From Terana coerulea (lineage: Eukaryota > Basidiomycota > Agaricomycetes > Polyporales > Phanerochaetaceae): a DNA stretch of 32,087 bases. Under the pieces are notes generated by a model, which was given only the letters and a program-made list of their open reading frames with translations, had not been told where the DNA came from and did not search any database. The stretch is from the NCBI GenBank assembly GCA_024811115.1, contig JAKOGH010000442.1, positions 1 through 32,087 of the forward strand. Reading direction: 5' to 3'. Positions 1-10,869 of this stretch are shown piece by piece; position 1 is the stretch's first letter; every line of letters begins with the position of its first letter. The position numbers and the translations under genes are program-made.

Positions 1-860
1 CCCCTCTTCTAATCTATGCTTTATGCTTCTTATTTAACACTAAGTTGTTTATTATGCTCTTTTTCGCTTTTGTGAAAATGTATTCTTAAAATATAGTTTA
101 TTTAGCTAATCTACATCTATTAGCTTGCTAAACAGCCCATTGCCTTTTAACATTCTAATCTGCCTGTGGCTTTTGCTACCTAATTGACTTTTTATCCCTT
201 ACCAATGCCTTATTGCATTCTTTCATTAGCTCATTTACTATATTTCTTTTTATCTAATTTCTCGCTATTGTATATTTTATCAGTAGCTTATTATTAGCTT
301 TTTACTTATTTGCTTGTTATTTGTATCATATTTATGACATTATCTAGAGCTTATGACACTTATTTTGCTATTGCTTTTATTTATTACTTGGACTCTTATT
401 ATTGTATTGCTTAAAGCTAATTTAGTTCTATGTCCTCCTTTTTCTGCCAATCAGCTAACCTATATACTTATACTATTACACTTTTAGTGTTAATGTAGCT
501 ACTATTCTCTATTTCAGCCTAGTTGGCACATAAATGCATAATGGATTCCTTATTAGACTGGTTTTCAAAGTGCACAAAGCTTTAAGGATATTGTTAATGA
601 CAAGTCTGAAGCTCTTTAATATTACCTTTATAACCTAATATATAAGCTCTGTACAATTGCTAAAAAAGAGCTGCTTTTGCCTAGAATGTCTATATTCTTA
701 TATAATTGCCATTTGCCACAGTTGAACACCAAGTTGCAATCAATTTTAAATATCACAATAGCTCTAAAAGAGTGACTGCTTCTGAGACGACCAAAGCAAT
801 TCACACTGTATGCTTTTGTTAATGGGCCGAGGCTCAAAAAAGATGACCAGAAATAACCAC
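1..860. other. AT-rich, CpG-depleted decayed block
   Basis: No gene can be supported here. The sequence is strongly AT-rich and has only about four or five CG dinucleotides in 860 bases, in sharp contrast to the CpG-dense block that follows. Around 640-850 the + strand carries short protein-like stretches broken by TAA and TAG codons, which looks like an old transposon ORF decayed by C-to-T change. Family not identified. CpG decay through cytosine methylation is an inference. Confidence 0.5.
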
Positions 861-863
861 AAT

Positions 864-937
864 GCACCCAGAAGGACTTGAACCCAGGACCACCTGGGTA
901 AACGCGCCCAGTACATTAACAACTGCGCCATAGCGGC
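864..937 (-). repeat. tRNA-like sequence (tRNA pseudogene or SINE head)
   Basis: On the minus strand this 74-nt segment has an A-box-like stretch (TGGCGCAGTTGTTAA), a perfect 5-bp anticodon-type stem (CTGGG/CCCAG) and a B-box GGTTCAAGTCC at tRNA spacing. The 5' and 3' acceptor halves (GCCGCTA and TGGGTGC) do not pair, and the T-stem is imperfect. A functional tRNA is therefore unlikely; a tRNA-derived SINE or tRNA pseudogene fits better. It sits exactly at the border between the AT-rich and GC-rich blocks. Confidence 0.5.
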
Positions 938-1353
938 TTGCGTGTATCATCGTACAGAATGGTGATACCTTACCGGGTATATTGAAGCGCCTTAACGTCT
1001 TTGAAGCCTTCGCGTTTGGTTGGCGTCATCTTTCATTCCCTCGGTCCCTCATTCCTAACCGACGCGTTAGCTGCGTCGCGACCGCGACACCAGGACCCAA
1101 GCGACACCACACAAGAGTGGGGACGCGTGAATTATCGAGCAAGGCTGTTGAAGGGAGGGGCTCCCCTGCAAACGAGGTACGTGGCCCTCTCGCCGCATCC
1201 ACCGCTGCTACCCAGAGACGTCCGTGGCCGTGCATGCACGGCTTATGGACGGTGCTTTCATGAATAGGCACCACGCATCCCCCACCAGCAACGAACACCG
1301 CGCGCGAACGCCCGCGTAGTCAAGCACGACGCAACAAGCTCAACGCCGGCGGC

Positions 1354-1945
1354 CGCGACGCCGACGCACAAGAAGCCGGCGCGCGACGACGCGTACGACA
1401 CGAACGGCGGCGCACAACGCCAACGCGCCGGCGCGCGGGACGTGGTGAAGCACAACGCGCAGGCCGACGTAGGCGAGCGCGCCGCCGTTACAAAGGGCCG
1501 ACGTACGACGCGAGGGACCAGCGCAACAAGCTACACAGGCGCGACGCCGAGAACGCAGCACGCGCATAACACCAACACCAGCGCGCGGGACGTGGCGAAG
1601 CACGACGCGCGCAGACCGACGCAGGTGAGCGCGACGCCGACGCACAAGAAACCGGCGCGTACAGCATGACGCGCAAGATACGCAGGGCGGGACAGCGGCG
1701 CACGCACGTACGGTGCCGACGGATGCGCACCACGCCAACGCCGGCGCGCAGGACGTGGCGAAGCACGACGCGCGCAGGCCGACGCAGGCGAGCGTGCCGC
1801 CGTTACAAAGGGCCGACGCACGACGCGAGGGACCAGGGTAGCAAGCTACCCCAGCACAACGCCAACGAGCGCAGCACGCGCACCGCGCCGGCGCTGGCGC
1901 GCAGGACGTGGCAAAGCACGACACATGCAGACCGACGCTGACAAG
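1354..1945. repeat. GC-rich tandem repeat, ~155-bp units
   Basis: A motif close to GCGCGCGGGACGTGGCGAAG recurs at about 1431, 1581, 1743 and 1898, giving spacings of 150, 162 and 155 bp. Alternate units share extra sequence. The units at 1431 and 1743 both continue into GCCGCCGTTACAAAGGGCCG. The segments near 1356 and 1633 share GACGCCGACGCACAAGAA. This suggests a higher-order period of about 275-315 bp. The long open frames across it on both strands are Arg/Ala/Cys-rich by-products of GC composition, not genes. The flank at 1000-1350 is equally GC-rich and has no recognisable gene. Confidence 0.75.
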
Positions 1946-2099
1946 TGCGCCCCGTCAGAAGGGGCTGGTGCACGACACGAGGGCCAGGGTAGTGGTGTAT
2001 GTAAGTATGTTACTGACAGATACAACAACACAGGTGGGCATGGCGCAGTGCAGGTGAGTATGGTGCATGGTGCATGGGCTTACCTGCACAGTACAAGTA

Positions 2100-2660
2100 G
2101 TTTGTTGTGTTAGGTAGCTTAGTCTTGTATGTAGATAACTAAATATGCAATACAGAGCATCAGGTTAAATTAAGAAGGGGGATTTCTCAGATGACTAGTC
2201 AAGCAGTAGTGGTATTATAGCTGCATGTAAGGAACAAAATAGGACAGTAAGGAAACAAATAGCTGAGAAATAGGACTAATTGCCCCAATATATAGAATAA
2301 TTAAGACAATTAGCAAAGGACCTCACTAAACTGCCTTATTGGCCTAATGTATCTATTTATCTAGTTGTGTTACTTTGAAGCTTATGTGCAATGAATTAGT
2401 GCTTATCAGCATGCATTAGGCAGGAATAGTAAGGGGGTTTTTCAGATGCTAACCCTTACCCTTATCCTCTGTACCCTTACCCTTAACCCTCTGAGGGTTT
2501 TGAACCCCTGCCTATCACTAACTGTACCAAGCTGCGACGCTCTCAATAAAAGAGAAATAGTGGTGACAGTCTCTAAGTAACTAGCTGGGGAACAGACCAG
2601 CTCGGAGACTGGCTTTCTCTGTTGCAGACGGTAGCTACTTATACATGTCCAGTCCTAAAC
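2100..2660. other. AT-rich spacer with short repeats, no gene
   Basis: This spacer is AT-rich and poor in CpG. A motif resembling AAGGGGGATTTCTCAGATG occurs near 2174 and again, slightly altered, near 2430. A run of CCCTTA-type hexamers spans about 2452-2490; these resemble but do not match the fungal telomere repeat CCCTAA. No coding sequence is recognised. Confidence 0.45.
2492..2540 (-). repeat. tRNA-like fragment with B-box
   Basis: Read on the minus strand, this contains an A-box-like TTGGTACAGTTAGTGA and a B-box-like GGGGTTCAAAACCC with a short T-arm stem, but it is too short for a full tRNA. It could be a SINE relic, or the start of a retroelement next to the possible LTR just upstream on the same strand. 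Confidence 0.3.
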
Positions 2661-2830
2661 TATACAGTACCACCCAGTATCCTCGTGTATGTACTAGAGC
2701 AGTCCAGAACAATAGAGAAACATACGGAAACCACGGTATCGATGAAAGAACAATAGATAGGGGTAGAAGGTAATGGAAATGAAAAGAATACCCTAGAGAC
2801 GCTCGGAATTTCATGACAATTAGGGGCAGC
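2560..2830 (-). mobile_element. possible LTR relic
   Basis: On the minus strand this segment carries a TATA-like box (TATAAGTAGC near 2637-2646). It also shares a 14-mer, AGAACAATAGAGAA on the plus strand at about 2706-2719, with the copia-type LTR at the right end of the window, in the same orientation. No matching partner LTR or clear TG...CA ends could be fixed, so this is only a weak call. Confidence 0.25.
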
Positions 2831-2837
2831 CATTCGC

Positions 2838-2858
2838 GAACACGTCCGGGACGTGTTC
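2838..2858. promoter_or_regulatory. 21-bp perfect palindrome
   Basis: Two 10-bp arms, GAACACGTCC and GGACGTGTTC, are exact inverted repeats around a single central base. The arms contain CACGTC/GACGTG cores that resemble bZIP or bHLH sites. No regulated gene can be assigned. Confidence 0.35.
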
Positions 2859-3497
2859 AGCGAACGGGAGTCCCAGCCGGCCGGACTTTCTGCTGGCACC
2901 CGCTCATTTGCTGGCAATGACTCGAGAAGCGGCTCATGACCAGGATAGGTATTGATAACGCGTAAGATATTACGGTTCACGGACCTTTCTAAGCGTTCAT
3001 TGAGACACTGCGTTTTCGTAGTATTATGCAAACGCAGCGAGCCCTACAAGGCAGAGTCGACATAAGCTAGCATCAATGGTGGATTATCATCGTAACCCTC
3101 TGAAGCGTTTCCATCTCGTGAAGACTTGGCACATTTATTTCTCGTCGTGCAAGCTTTCCAGAGCGGTTGCAGCTTTGACTTCTTCGACGCGAAGGATGTA
3201 CCGACAAACGAGGATCGACTCCAAGGCCCACGTCCACTGTAGAAAGATAGGTCAGCCTATGTCACAAACTGGCTTGTTTGAGCGATAGAAGTGGTGACAA
3301 ATGGAGCACAGACACAGCGAAGAGATTGTGGAGGCTGGTAAAGGAAAATAAAAGCTCGAATCTCGACTTACAAGACAGTGACTTGGTCTAGATCTGGCTA
3401 CAGCGAAAGACCCATGGTGAGCTTTGATACATCTTCGATGCCAAGTACTAAATATCTGGAAGTCGAGGATTCGACTTACCCGAAAAGCGGCCCTGGC

Positions 3498-4838
3498 TCA
3501 AAAGGTTGGTGATATGAAGACCTAGAATAAGGTACGAGTCATTCTATCCCGGTTTCGAACTTGGCCGGTGAGACTTGACTCACAAAAATGACCTGAAATC
3601 ACCAAGCGTGGGTAAGGAGTCATGCAACCAAGTCCCAGATGTAAGATGTACCACATACAAAAAAGAACAGAAGTCCGTCTCGCTTTAAACGCTGTAGTAT
3701 CTCGGTGGATTCACGATAGGGCTGATGCAAAGCATTGCCAAGGACCACGACTATTGAGAAAATGTCGAGCACGACCTTGCAACTTGCCGTTAGCAAAGTT
3801 CTCGGAGCTCTTATAGGCGCAAAAAACCGACTATGCTGATCTGCATACCGAGGAACGGTAGGATTCTTACTTGGATGAGGCATGCATGCGCCCACGCCGC
3901 ATACCGCGCGTGGTCTACGTTTCTGTATGTTAGCTCGTAGCATCATGCAGCGGCAGCATGAGGGACAACTTACCATGAAGGAATTTCACGGTGAAACCAA
4001 TCAAGACCACCATGGTCACATGTACGACACCGAAAGCGGTAAACAAAGCAATCCGCATAGCCTTGAGAGAATCCCACATAGTGAAAAAGACGGAGGATGG
4101 TATATGCTGGTGGTTAGGTTTAGATGGTGACGAATGCTCATAAACTTAGTGGTTGTCACTTGCCATTCCCGGATGCTATAGTGACAAAGGCCACAGGATT
4201 TATCCACATAATGAACGTTCTACAGCTATGAGTGGTCGAAAGGTCATGAGGTTCTTGGACTTAGAGATAAGGTAATGCAGCTACTTGCCTCTTCATGCAT
4301 GGAATTGCAATTGATAGAGCGAGTCGGAATATCGCGCGAAATACATGGTCAGACGAAAAAGACATAGCGACCTGAAAACATCCACGCCACTCACATGATC
4401 GTTTGGAACTGTGCGGTCGCTGACCCCGGGATAACGCTGCAATAAAATTGTCAGATATGATTTGACTACATGAATTGCGGGCCAATACATCCCCGAAAGA
4501 ACGGGAAGTGCACGTAGATACTCACGGTATGCCGAGTATAGCATTGCCGCCAATGTGATATATCTAATCGATAAGAACAGTACTCGTGTTATATCCCAGT
4601 AACCTCGTCTCCAGATGTGCTTCCATTCGAGGGGGAGTGTGAGCAGGTGATCGTAAAGGAGACAGCTTAGGCCGGCGGCTGAAACGGATCCGGTGTGGAG
4701 GTCAGAGCGTTTGAAGGCGAATGTAACATAATCTAACGCACCCTGCATGTACCTAGTGGCTAATAACCCGTGGAAGATGGAAAGCTGGGAGTCTGTGTAT
4801 AAGACATTGCCTGTGTTGTTTTGGAGCCTGTAGTCCAT
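3498..4838 (-). CDS. DUF6533-type multi-pass membrane protein
   Basis: Function is unknown; the family is a set of fungal, mostly basidiomycete, integral membrane proteins with several helices. Exon 1 (4838-4742) starts at an ATG and joins across a 63-nt GT-AG intron to exon 2 (4678-4526), which carries the family signature: LLYDHLLTLPLEWKHIWRR, then VLFLSIRY. An 89-nt intron (4525-4437) with a CTGAC branch point leads to exon 3. Further exons encode a helix with IALFTAFGVVHVTMVVLIGF (about 4080-3974), a short exon (3911-3871) and an exon with the family-typical end ILQRLKRDGLLFF (3775 downward). The junction between exon 3 and the 4080 exon, and the last exons to the TGA at 3498, are uncertain. 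It lies on the strand opposite to the metabolic genes and may be unrelated to them. Confidence 0.7.
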
Positions 4839-6900
4839 GTGGGGCTCTCGACTGTCCTGTGTAGTAACCGTTATAGATGGGGGCGAAACGATAGCATTTG
4901 TGAGAGCCTACTAGAAGACTATATCCTGCAAGACGGGCATCACACCAAAAATCAAAGATGGGACAGGCAGGATCATCAAAGCAAGGTCTGGAAAGGCTAC
5001 ACAACGAGATGTCGTATCACATATCGGTGAAAAAAAGAAGCCATGTCGACTTGATGCGGAGATCGAGAGAAACCATCAGGTCATGCTGAAGAATGAACTG
5101 CTTCCAGTACGAGAACGTCGTTCCGTTTGAGGGAAGAAGCGTACACCCACAACGCGCAGTAGGATCGAGAGCTTTTACAGGAAAAATCCAGTCTTATATA
5201 TCATGATGGATAAGCGGTGTACATGTAAAGGCGAATGCTCACAAGATCACCATCACTGTCTTTGTGAATACGTCATCACCATAGAGCCAGCAGTTTTTAC
5301 GAGGAACTGACATAGATCTGCGCAGTTCAACCATGCTGTATTTAATCCGCATCTCCAAACATGCAAACAGAATTGTGATTGAGGAATGAACGGGTGTTTC
5401 ATACGTCATGTCGTGAGTGAAGTAGCCCAAACCGCTGAGCAGTGTGCCTTGAATCAGGGGCCGAACGAGAGAAGAGCGTCGAAGCTGACAGACGAACCAT
5501 GGCGGAAACGCATCGAGTCGACCGAAGCGGCTGTGATTCACAGGAAGCCCATCTAGGCCCAGAGAGTCAGGTGATAGTTTCTTCAGATTGAACGCTGCAC
5601 GACTGTTGTAACCATATCAGACGGCTGACAGGAGCAATCTACTCACCGCAAGACCCCTGCAGCGTAAGCGTCGCATGGTGTGTCCGTATGGCCTGCGTGG
5701 ATACATAGATATAGAGGAATAGGAGAATGTTCTGACTTGGAGTGTTGCACTTAAATGCTCTTCTCGTGTGCGAACACATGTCGCGGGACGTCGTCGTTCA
5801 GCTGACCAGCGATCGATAGACGTCCGCTTCGATGCCGATGGTGTAGATTGATATACGATGACTGAGACATTGCCGCACTCGAGGGGGGGGGGGGGGGCGG
5901 GTCAGAAAGTCGCAACGAATGACAAGAGCCTGTAGTGGGACATTGTTCAGCTATCGCAATGCCTTGATACTTGAATACCCAGGGGTGAAGGTCGGATGCT
6001 CATGGTGGGGATTGCAAGGCAGGCGCACGCTCGGTACGCTCGACAGTCCGTTTATGTGGCATGAGTTCACGATAAACCGTCAGACGCCACTTCTAAGACG
6101 TCAAGATGCGTCTAGGGAGACTGCGCGAGTTCAATCTGGAGGCAAGGCTGTGCATCTATGCGCTGAACAAGCAGATGCAAAGAAAGCACGGATAGTTTCA
6201 CACCTTAACTACCCTCAGTAGAGGCCCGCCTTATCAGGTACTACCCTCTTTCAAATATAGCATCCTCTGGCACAGTATATAGCACATAACCGCGGGCGAC
6301 AGGGTGGTAAGAGAGCGTGATATCACCTGGGATAACGCAAGGGTAAGACAACAAGTAAATGCAGCGAGAGCAAACTTATGTTGATTACCATGTCAGACAG
6401 CGGTGACCGGTGACCAAGGACAACGCAATATTAAGCTGTGGAGCACGAGAGAATAGTTGGAGAAGGCTACAAGACATCGACGACGAGAGTGAGGTGGCCC
6501 TAAAGCAAGGTCTCATACTGTCGTGGTCACAGGCTGTCACGCTACTGCCATCACGGCATGCGGTGCGGCCTCCCATTTATGGATAATTGGCGTCAATTTG
6601 GCTGGAACTCGGTTCGGATTTTCACGGCTGTCGACGTCGTCCAAGGATGGTATACGCTGTACATCGTGTCATAGCACCAGAAGGTCCTTGCTCATTGGGT
6701 GGATTGGCATGAACATCTTCTTATGGTGTATCGCTCCTGCTTCACAGATCCAAGATCGTGGTGGCCTCACATGTCAACTGCCTGTGGGCGACTGTTGCCA
6801 TGGAAGGCAGCAGTTCAAACCGGTACGCACATCCGCCGTGTGCAGGGCTGTTACTACGGGAGCACGCAGAGAATGGCTATTTGCATATATATGTCTCTTG
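4839..6900. other. intergenic, no recognisable gene
   Basis: Open frames of 60-130 codons occur on both strands (for example 5239-5541 minus and 6523-6912 plus). None shows a known domain, consistent splice sites or coding-like continuity. I see nothing here that I can name apart from the poly-G tract. Confidence 0.4.
5883..5897. repeat. poly-G tract (15 G)
   Basis: Fifteen consecutive G bases are followed by CGGG. Homopolymers of this length are prone to length error in sequencing and can mark a weak point in an assembly. Confidence 0.9.
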
Positions 6901-6923
6901 GCTGGTGACTGACCGAGTGACCA

Positions 6924-7646
6924 CTCGATGGTTCGAGTTCGATTGGCGCCCCGTTGACAGATGTGACCCGCCGCCGCCTCGTCACACTCAGTTTTCGCCT
7001 GCGGCATCTCGCGAGAGTGTCGTGAGAAGAGTCTAATTCGCACTCCGACAGGTTCACCTCAACCAAACGCCCCGACAGGAGCCCAAATATGGAAATGGCG
7101 GGGCGCCTCCTGTACTGCGACCGCGTTGATCAAATCCTGAATAGAATCTGAAAGATATATGAGTTCAACATTTTTGTAATGCTCTCGAGAGTTGACTGCC
7201 TCCAATATTGCTGAGACTATGCACAGCTCAGAATATATCCTAAATCTGGAAGATGTGCAACTGGTTCGATGTATTTCGGCGTCTATCCCGCCGGCGCGCC
7301 GCCACTTCCGCCATCAGCCCCGCATTAGGAATGGCCTACATAGCCACGAATGAACCATGCAGTAGCAACAACGAATTCTAAATAAAAGCTTGCACGCAAT
7401 GGCTATCATCAGGGCCATGCTACTAAGACGATCTATGTGTAGGTAAGGGGGCAAATGAACAATTGACTCTGCAGCGCCATTACGTCCTCCGGCGCCCTTC
7501 CGCTAAGCACATGGGCTTTAAAATCTGGCGACTGTTTATAAGGTTAGGGGCAACTTTGTGATAGCTGTGTAATGCCGACTCTTACCCGGATTAGGCGATG
7601 CTTGTCACATCAAGGGTTGGGCGCCAATCGAACTCGAACCATCGAG
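6924..7646. mobile_element. inverted-repeat element or pair of inverted SINE-like copies
   Basis: A 28-bp exact inverted repeat lies at 6924-6951 and 7619-7646 (outer part CTCGATGGTTCGAGTTCGAT). Similarity is weaker just inside (TGTGAC shared) and outside. Each arm contains a tRNA B-box-like GGTTCGAGTTC. The pair could be the ends of one 723-bp non-autonomous element or two tRNA-derived SINE copies in opposite orientation. No target duplication was found around the 28-bp arms. The interior has no recognisable protein. Confidence 0.55.
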
Positions 7647-7663
7647 CGTATACTCAGTCTATC

Positions 7664-8318
7664 CAGTCTCCTTCCCAGCGCTCCCTGCGAGTTGCTCTCA
7701 ACCGTACGGACTCCGGCCCGCTTGGGCCGAACTCTCAGACGCAACTCTCAGGGAGGCTGGCTCCAAACTTTAGCGCCAGATCAATCCGGCCACTCTCGGT
7801 CCCCGGGAGAGCCCAAATGGGGCAGGCGTCTCGGCGCAGAGGCTTGGCAGTTTGCTGCATTGTGCAAAGTTAGTGTACTCTGCAGTATCATTTGGCAGCA
7901 AAACTACTTCCAATACTTATAGGACTTACTGGACAGAAAGTTAGCACATGTTTTGTGGCTAGAACTTATATGTAACTCACTGAAAGCTTTGCTTTCCACC
8001 ATCACTAACACATTTTGCAGCCCGAGAGCAGTTGTACCAGACCAATATGATTATTTTCTCACAAATAATGTCCATAAGATGAGTAGAGACTTTATTCACA
8101 GCTATTTCTACCATTTGAAGCAGATTGCGAAGAGCAATAGAGCAGAAAAGTCATAGGTGTCTACCTTACCACGGCCGAACCGGAGCTTCACCCGGGATGA
8201 CATAATCAGGCGCTAAAGTTTGGAGCCAGCCGTCCCTGAGAGTTCTGGGAGACGTTCACGTCGGGCGTTTACGCCCTCCCAGCGTCAACTCGAAGGGGCG
8301 AGCTGAGGAAGGAGCCTG
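7664..8318. mobile_element. MITE with 9-bp target duplication (Mutator-like)
   Basis: The 655-bp element is bounded by direct 9-bp repeats CAGTCTATC at 7655-7663 and 8319-8327. Its ends, CAGTCTCCTTCC on the left and the reverse complement of CAGGCTCCTTCC on the right, begin diverged long terminal inverted repeats of about 120-150 bp. These include an exact 22-bp core, part of which is GCTGGCTCCAAACTTTAGCG, at about 7755 and 8209. A 9-bp duplication fits Mutator-like elements. The interior is AT-richer and encodes no recognisable transposase. It inserted next to, and probably after, the inverted-repeat pair at 6924-7646. Confidence 0.75.
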
Positions 8319-8606
8319 CAGTCTATCTATCCTTTCTCGTGTTGCACACGAGGGACGGCGCAGCACCCCAGCCCGCTCGGATCTCTGAGGCTTGATTGTG
8401 GCGGGGTTCATCTGCTTGCCGTGAGTATCATACATGAAGTGAAGCGCTCCATACTGACCGGAACAGCTTCTTTATTACTGCACGCGTAGGCTCCTTGGTT
8501 TCTCTCCCACAACCGAAGAAAAAAGGCCCAACGCTCGTAACTTAAGCGTGCAAGATCACTCCTTCAGCCAAGTTCTTCAGGCTTTCTTGGCTCATCTCTG
8601 AGGACG

Positions 8607-10866
8607 ATGCTCGACTACGTACGTGCTATTCACTATCTCTGCAGCAGAACCGCACTCACAATAACGCATTAGGCCTTCGCGGCGATTTTTGCTCTGGTCA
8701 TCCCATTCGTAGTCCATTACGGACGCAGAGCTCTGGGTCGCTTCCCGCCGGGACCGCTCGGCTTTCTCGTTCTCGGGAATTTGTTCGAATTATCCTCTCG
8801 TGAGCAATGGCGAATTGGTGCAGAATTGGGCAAGAAATATGGTAGCTGCGTTACACTCTGTCGCTGGTATGCCTTGTTCATCGTTCTGCCGCAGGGGATC
8901 TGGTCTATTTGCGCATTCTTGGGACGCCGCTGGTTTTCGTCAACAGCGCAAAGGTCGCCAATGAGCTTCTTCATAAACGGGGCTCTGTGTACTCCGACAG
9001 ACCTCACCTTACGATGGCCGGCGAGTTGTAAGTACCCTCGTCTGCAACCTATGGTTGACATAATGAGGACTGTCAGTATACTCACATTCATATACCAGAT
9101 GCGGGCTGAGTAACATAATCCCACTATCGAGATATGGAGAGCGGTTCAAGATGGAAAGGAAGCTGATGGGCCAAACATTGAGTGCCTCTGCCATCAGGAA
9201 ATGGGAGCCTATCGTCGTGCGAGAAACGCATCTTTTCCTGCAATACATCCTTGAAGATTCTGCGGGATATGCCAGTCATATCAAAAGGCAAGTTACGCTG
9301 ATCTCTCATGTTGAATAGTGTACTAGTACTTATTGCCAATCTCGTACCAGACTGACGGGCGCGCTTATATTTGAAGCTATCTACGGTTATAAGGTGCAAG
9401 CCAGCCACGACCCGCATGTGGAAGCTGCCGAGGAGTTTACGCACACTGTGACAATTGCGGCATCGAGTGGCTGGGTCGTTGATTTTCTCCCTTTCCGTTA
9501 GTCCCATTCCAACTCAATATCCACCTCTTACAACTCACTAAAACACTTGTCCACAGTCCGGCACTTACCGTTCGCTAGCTGGCATACAGTTGCTGCGGCT
9601 TGTAGGTCACAACTTCCGAAGTGGATCGATCAACCCCTAACGCTTTTTAAGTCCTTGCCTGTAAGGACGACTAATAATCACCTGCACAAACACACTCACT
9701 ATTTAGTTAGGATTCCGAGTCGAAGCGCATTTCATTCTGCGGAAATCTTTTGCTTGACACGAGCGGGAGACTGGTTAACAACAATATCGAGCAACACGTC
9801 AAAATGATTGCGGCTTCCTTATACCCTCGTAAGCCACGTCCTGCGCTCAGAATCCTACAGTCTGCTAAAGAGTGTCTGCGTAGCTGGTGCTGATAGCGTG
9901 AAGTTACATTTCGCATTTCTAGCACATGTTCACTGACACTTATTTCCAGACTGCGGTCGTCATACAGATGACGATCATGGCAATGCTCCACTATCCGGAG
10001 GTTTTGAAGAAGGCTCAAAAGCATCTTGACGAAGTAGTCGGCCGTGAAAGGCTCCCAAGTTTTGCCGATAGGGGTCGCTTGCCATATATTAGTCTAATCA
10101 TCAAAGAGACCCTGCGATGGGGGTTCCCGTTCCCCTTAGTAAGTTTCCCAGCTCTGCCTCACCTTTACGCCGGCGCTTTGAACATTCTTGCAGCTCCTCC
10201 CCATCTGCTTATGAGCGCCGATGAATATCATGGCTACACGCTTCCAAAGGGAACTTTTGTAATTAACTGATCTATATGAACATGAGTGGATTGTCTGATA
10301 TTTGTTTTCTGGTAGTGCTTTGGTAATATATGGTGAGCCCTAAACTCTGGAGACGGATGTCACGCTGGATGTTAATCTACTCCAGGGCTATCACCCGAGA
10401 CGAGAACCTATTCCCAGATGCAGAGAGATTCTATCCTGAACGCTTCGCAGAAGGGTTGATCCAGAGCTCTTGAAGCTCATGGATCCAGACAACTATGCGT
10501 TTGGCTTTGGACGACGGTGGGTAGGAACGCTCCTACTGCCACGGAGTATGCTGCTCATTGTTTGGCAGGTTATGTCCTGGAGTCCATTTTGCCGAGCAGT
10601 CGCTGTGGTACTCTGTCACATGTCTCCTCGCTTGCTTCGACATCGAGCCAATCTTAGGTCCTGACGGGCAGCCTGTTCTACCCAAGCTGTCCTTCTCAGC
10701 GGATATGATCAGGTGTGCTCCGTCGCGTGCAGTGATGTCTTCGCTACTCATGTTGGAGTATCAATGTAGACATCCCGCACCCTTTCAATGCCGACTCGAG
10801 CCCAGGTGGGCCGGTGCAGAGTCACTCATACGCGCGGCTGTCAGCGCGAGCCTGAGTGTAGGCTGA
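8607..10866 (+). CDS. cytochrome P450 no. 1 (frame-disrupted)
   Basis: Haem-thiolate monooxygenase expected to be anchored in the ER membrane; substrate unknown. About 14 exons: 8607-8618, 8673-8841, 8895-9027, 9099-9287, 9351-9496, 9557-9660, 9711-9828, 9884-9897, 9950-10138, 10194-10258, 10316-10332, 10386-10516, 10569-10712, 10770-10866. Visible in order: N-terminal hydrophobic anchor, hinge RFPPGPLGF, I-helix GADST, K-helix ETLR, PERF region FYPERF, haem loop FGFGRRLCPG with the Cys ligand. The intron at 9288 has a GC-AG donor (GCAAGT). The exons total 1528 nt. One base is missing in the run GAAGGGTTGATCC near 10455, and the frame at the 10138/10194 junction is also one base off, although leaving that 55-nt intron unspliced keeps the frame open. 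With two bases restored in count the length would be 509 aa, normal for the family. It is a pseudogene, or the sequence has base-count errors here. Confidence 0.9.
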
Positions 10867-10869
10867 ATT

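Noticed and set aside
864..937. A functional tRNA gene.
   Set aside because: Acceptor halves do not pair and the T-stem is broken despite good A- and B-boxes.
1340..1924. A 194-codon minus-strand open frame plus many overlapping frames in the GC-rich block.
   Set aside because: All are Arg/Ala/Cys-rich, overlap on both strands and follow the tandem repeat period; open frames arise from the near absence of A/T-rich stop codons.
2452..2490. Interstitial telomere repeat.
   Set aside because: The hexamers are CCCTTA, not CCCTAA, they are few and interrupted, and nothing else points to a chromosome end.
3912..3973. An apparent one-base frame deficit in the DUF6533-type gene.
   Set aside because: A CGTAG acceptor ending at 3912 restores frame (H-DHARYAAWAHACLIQ) with normal GT-AG splicing.
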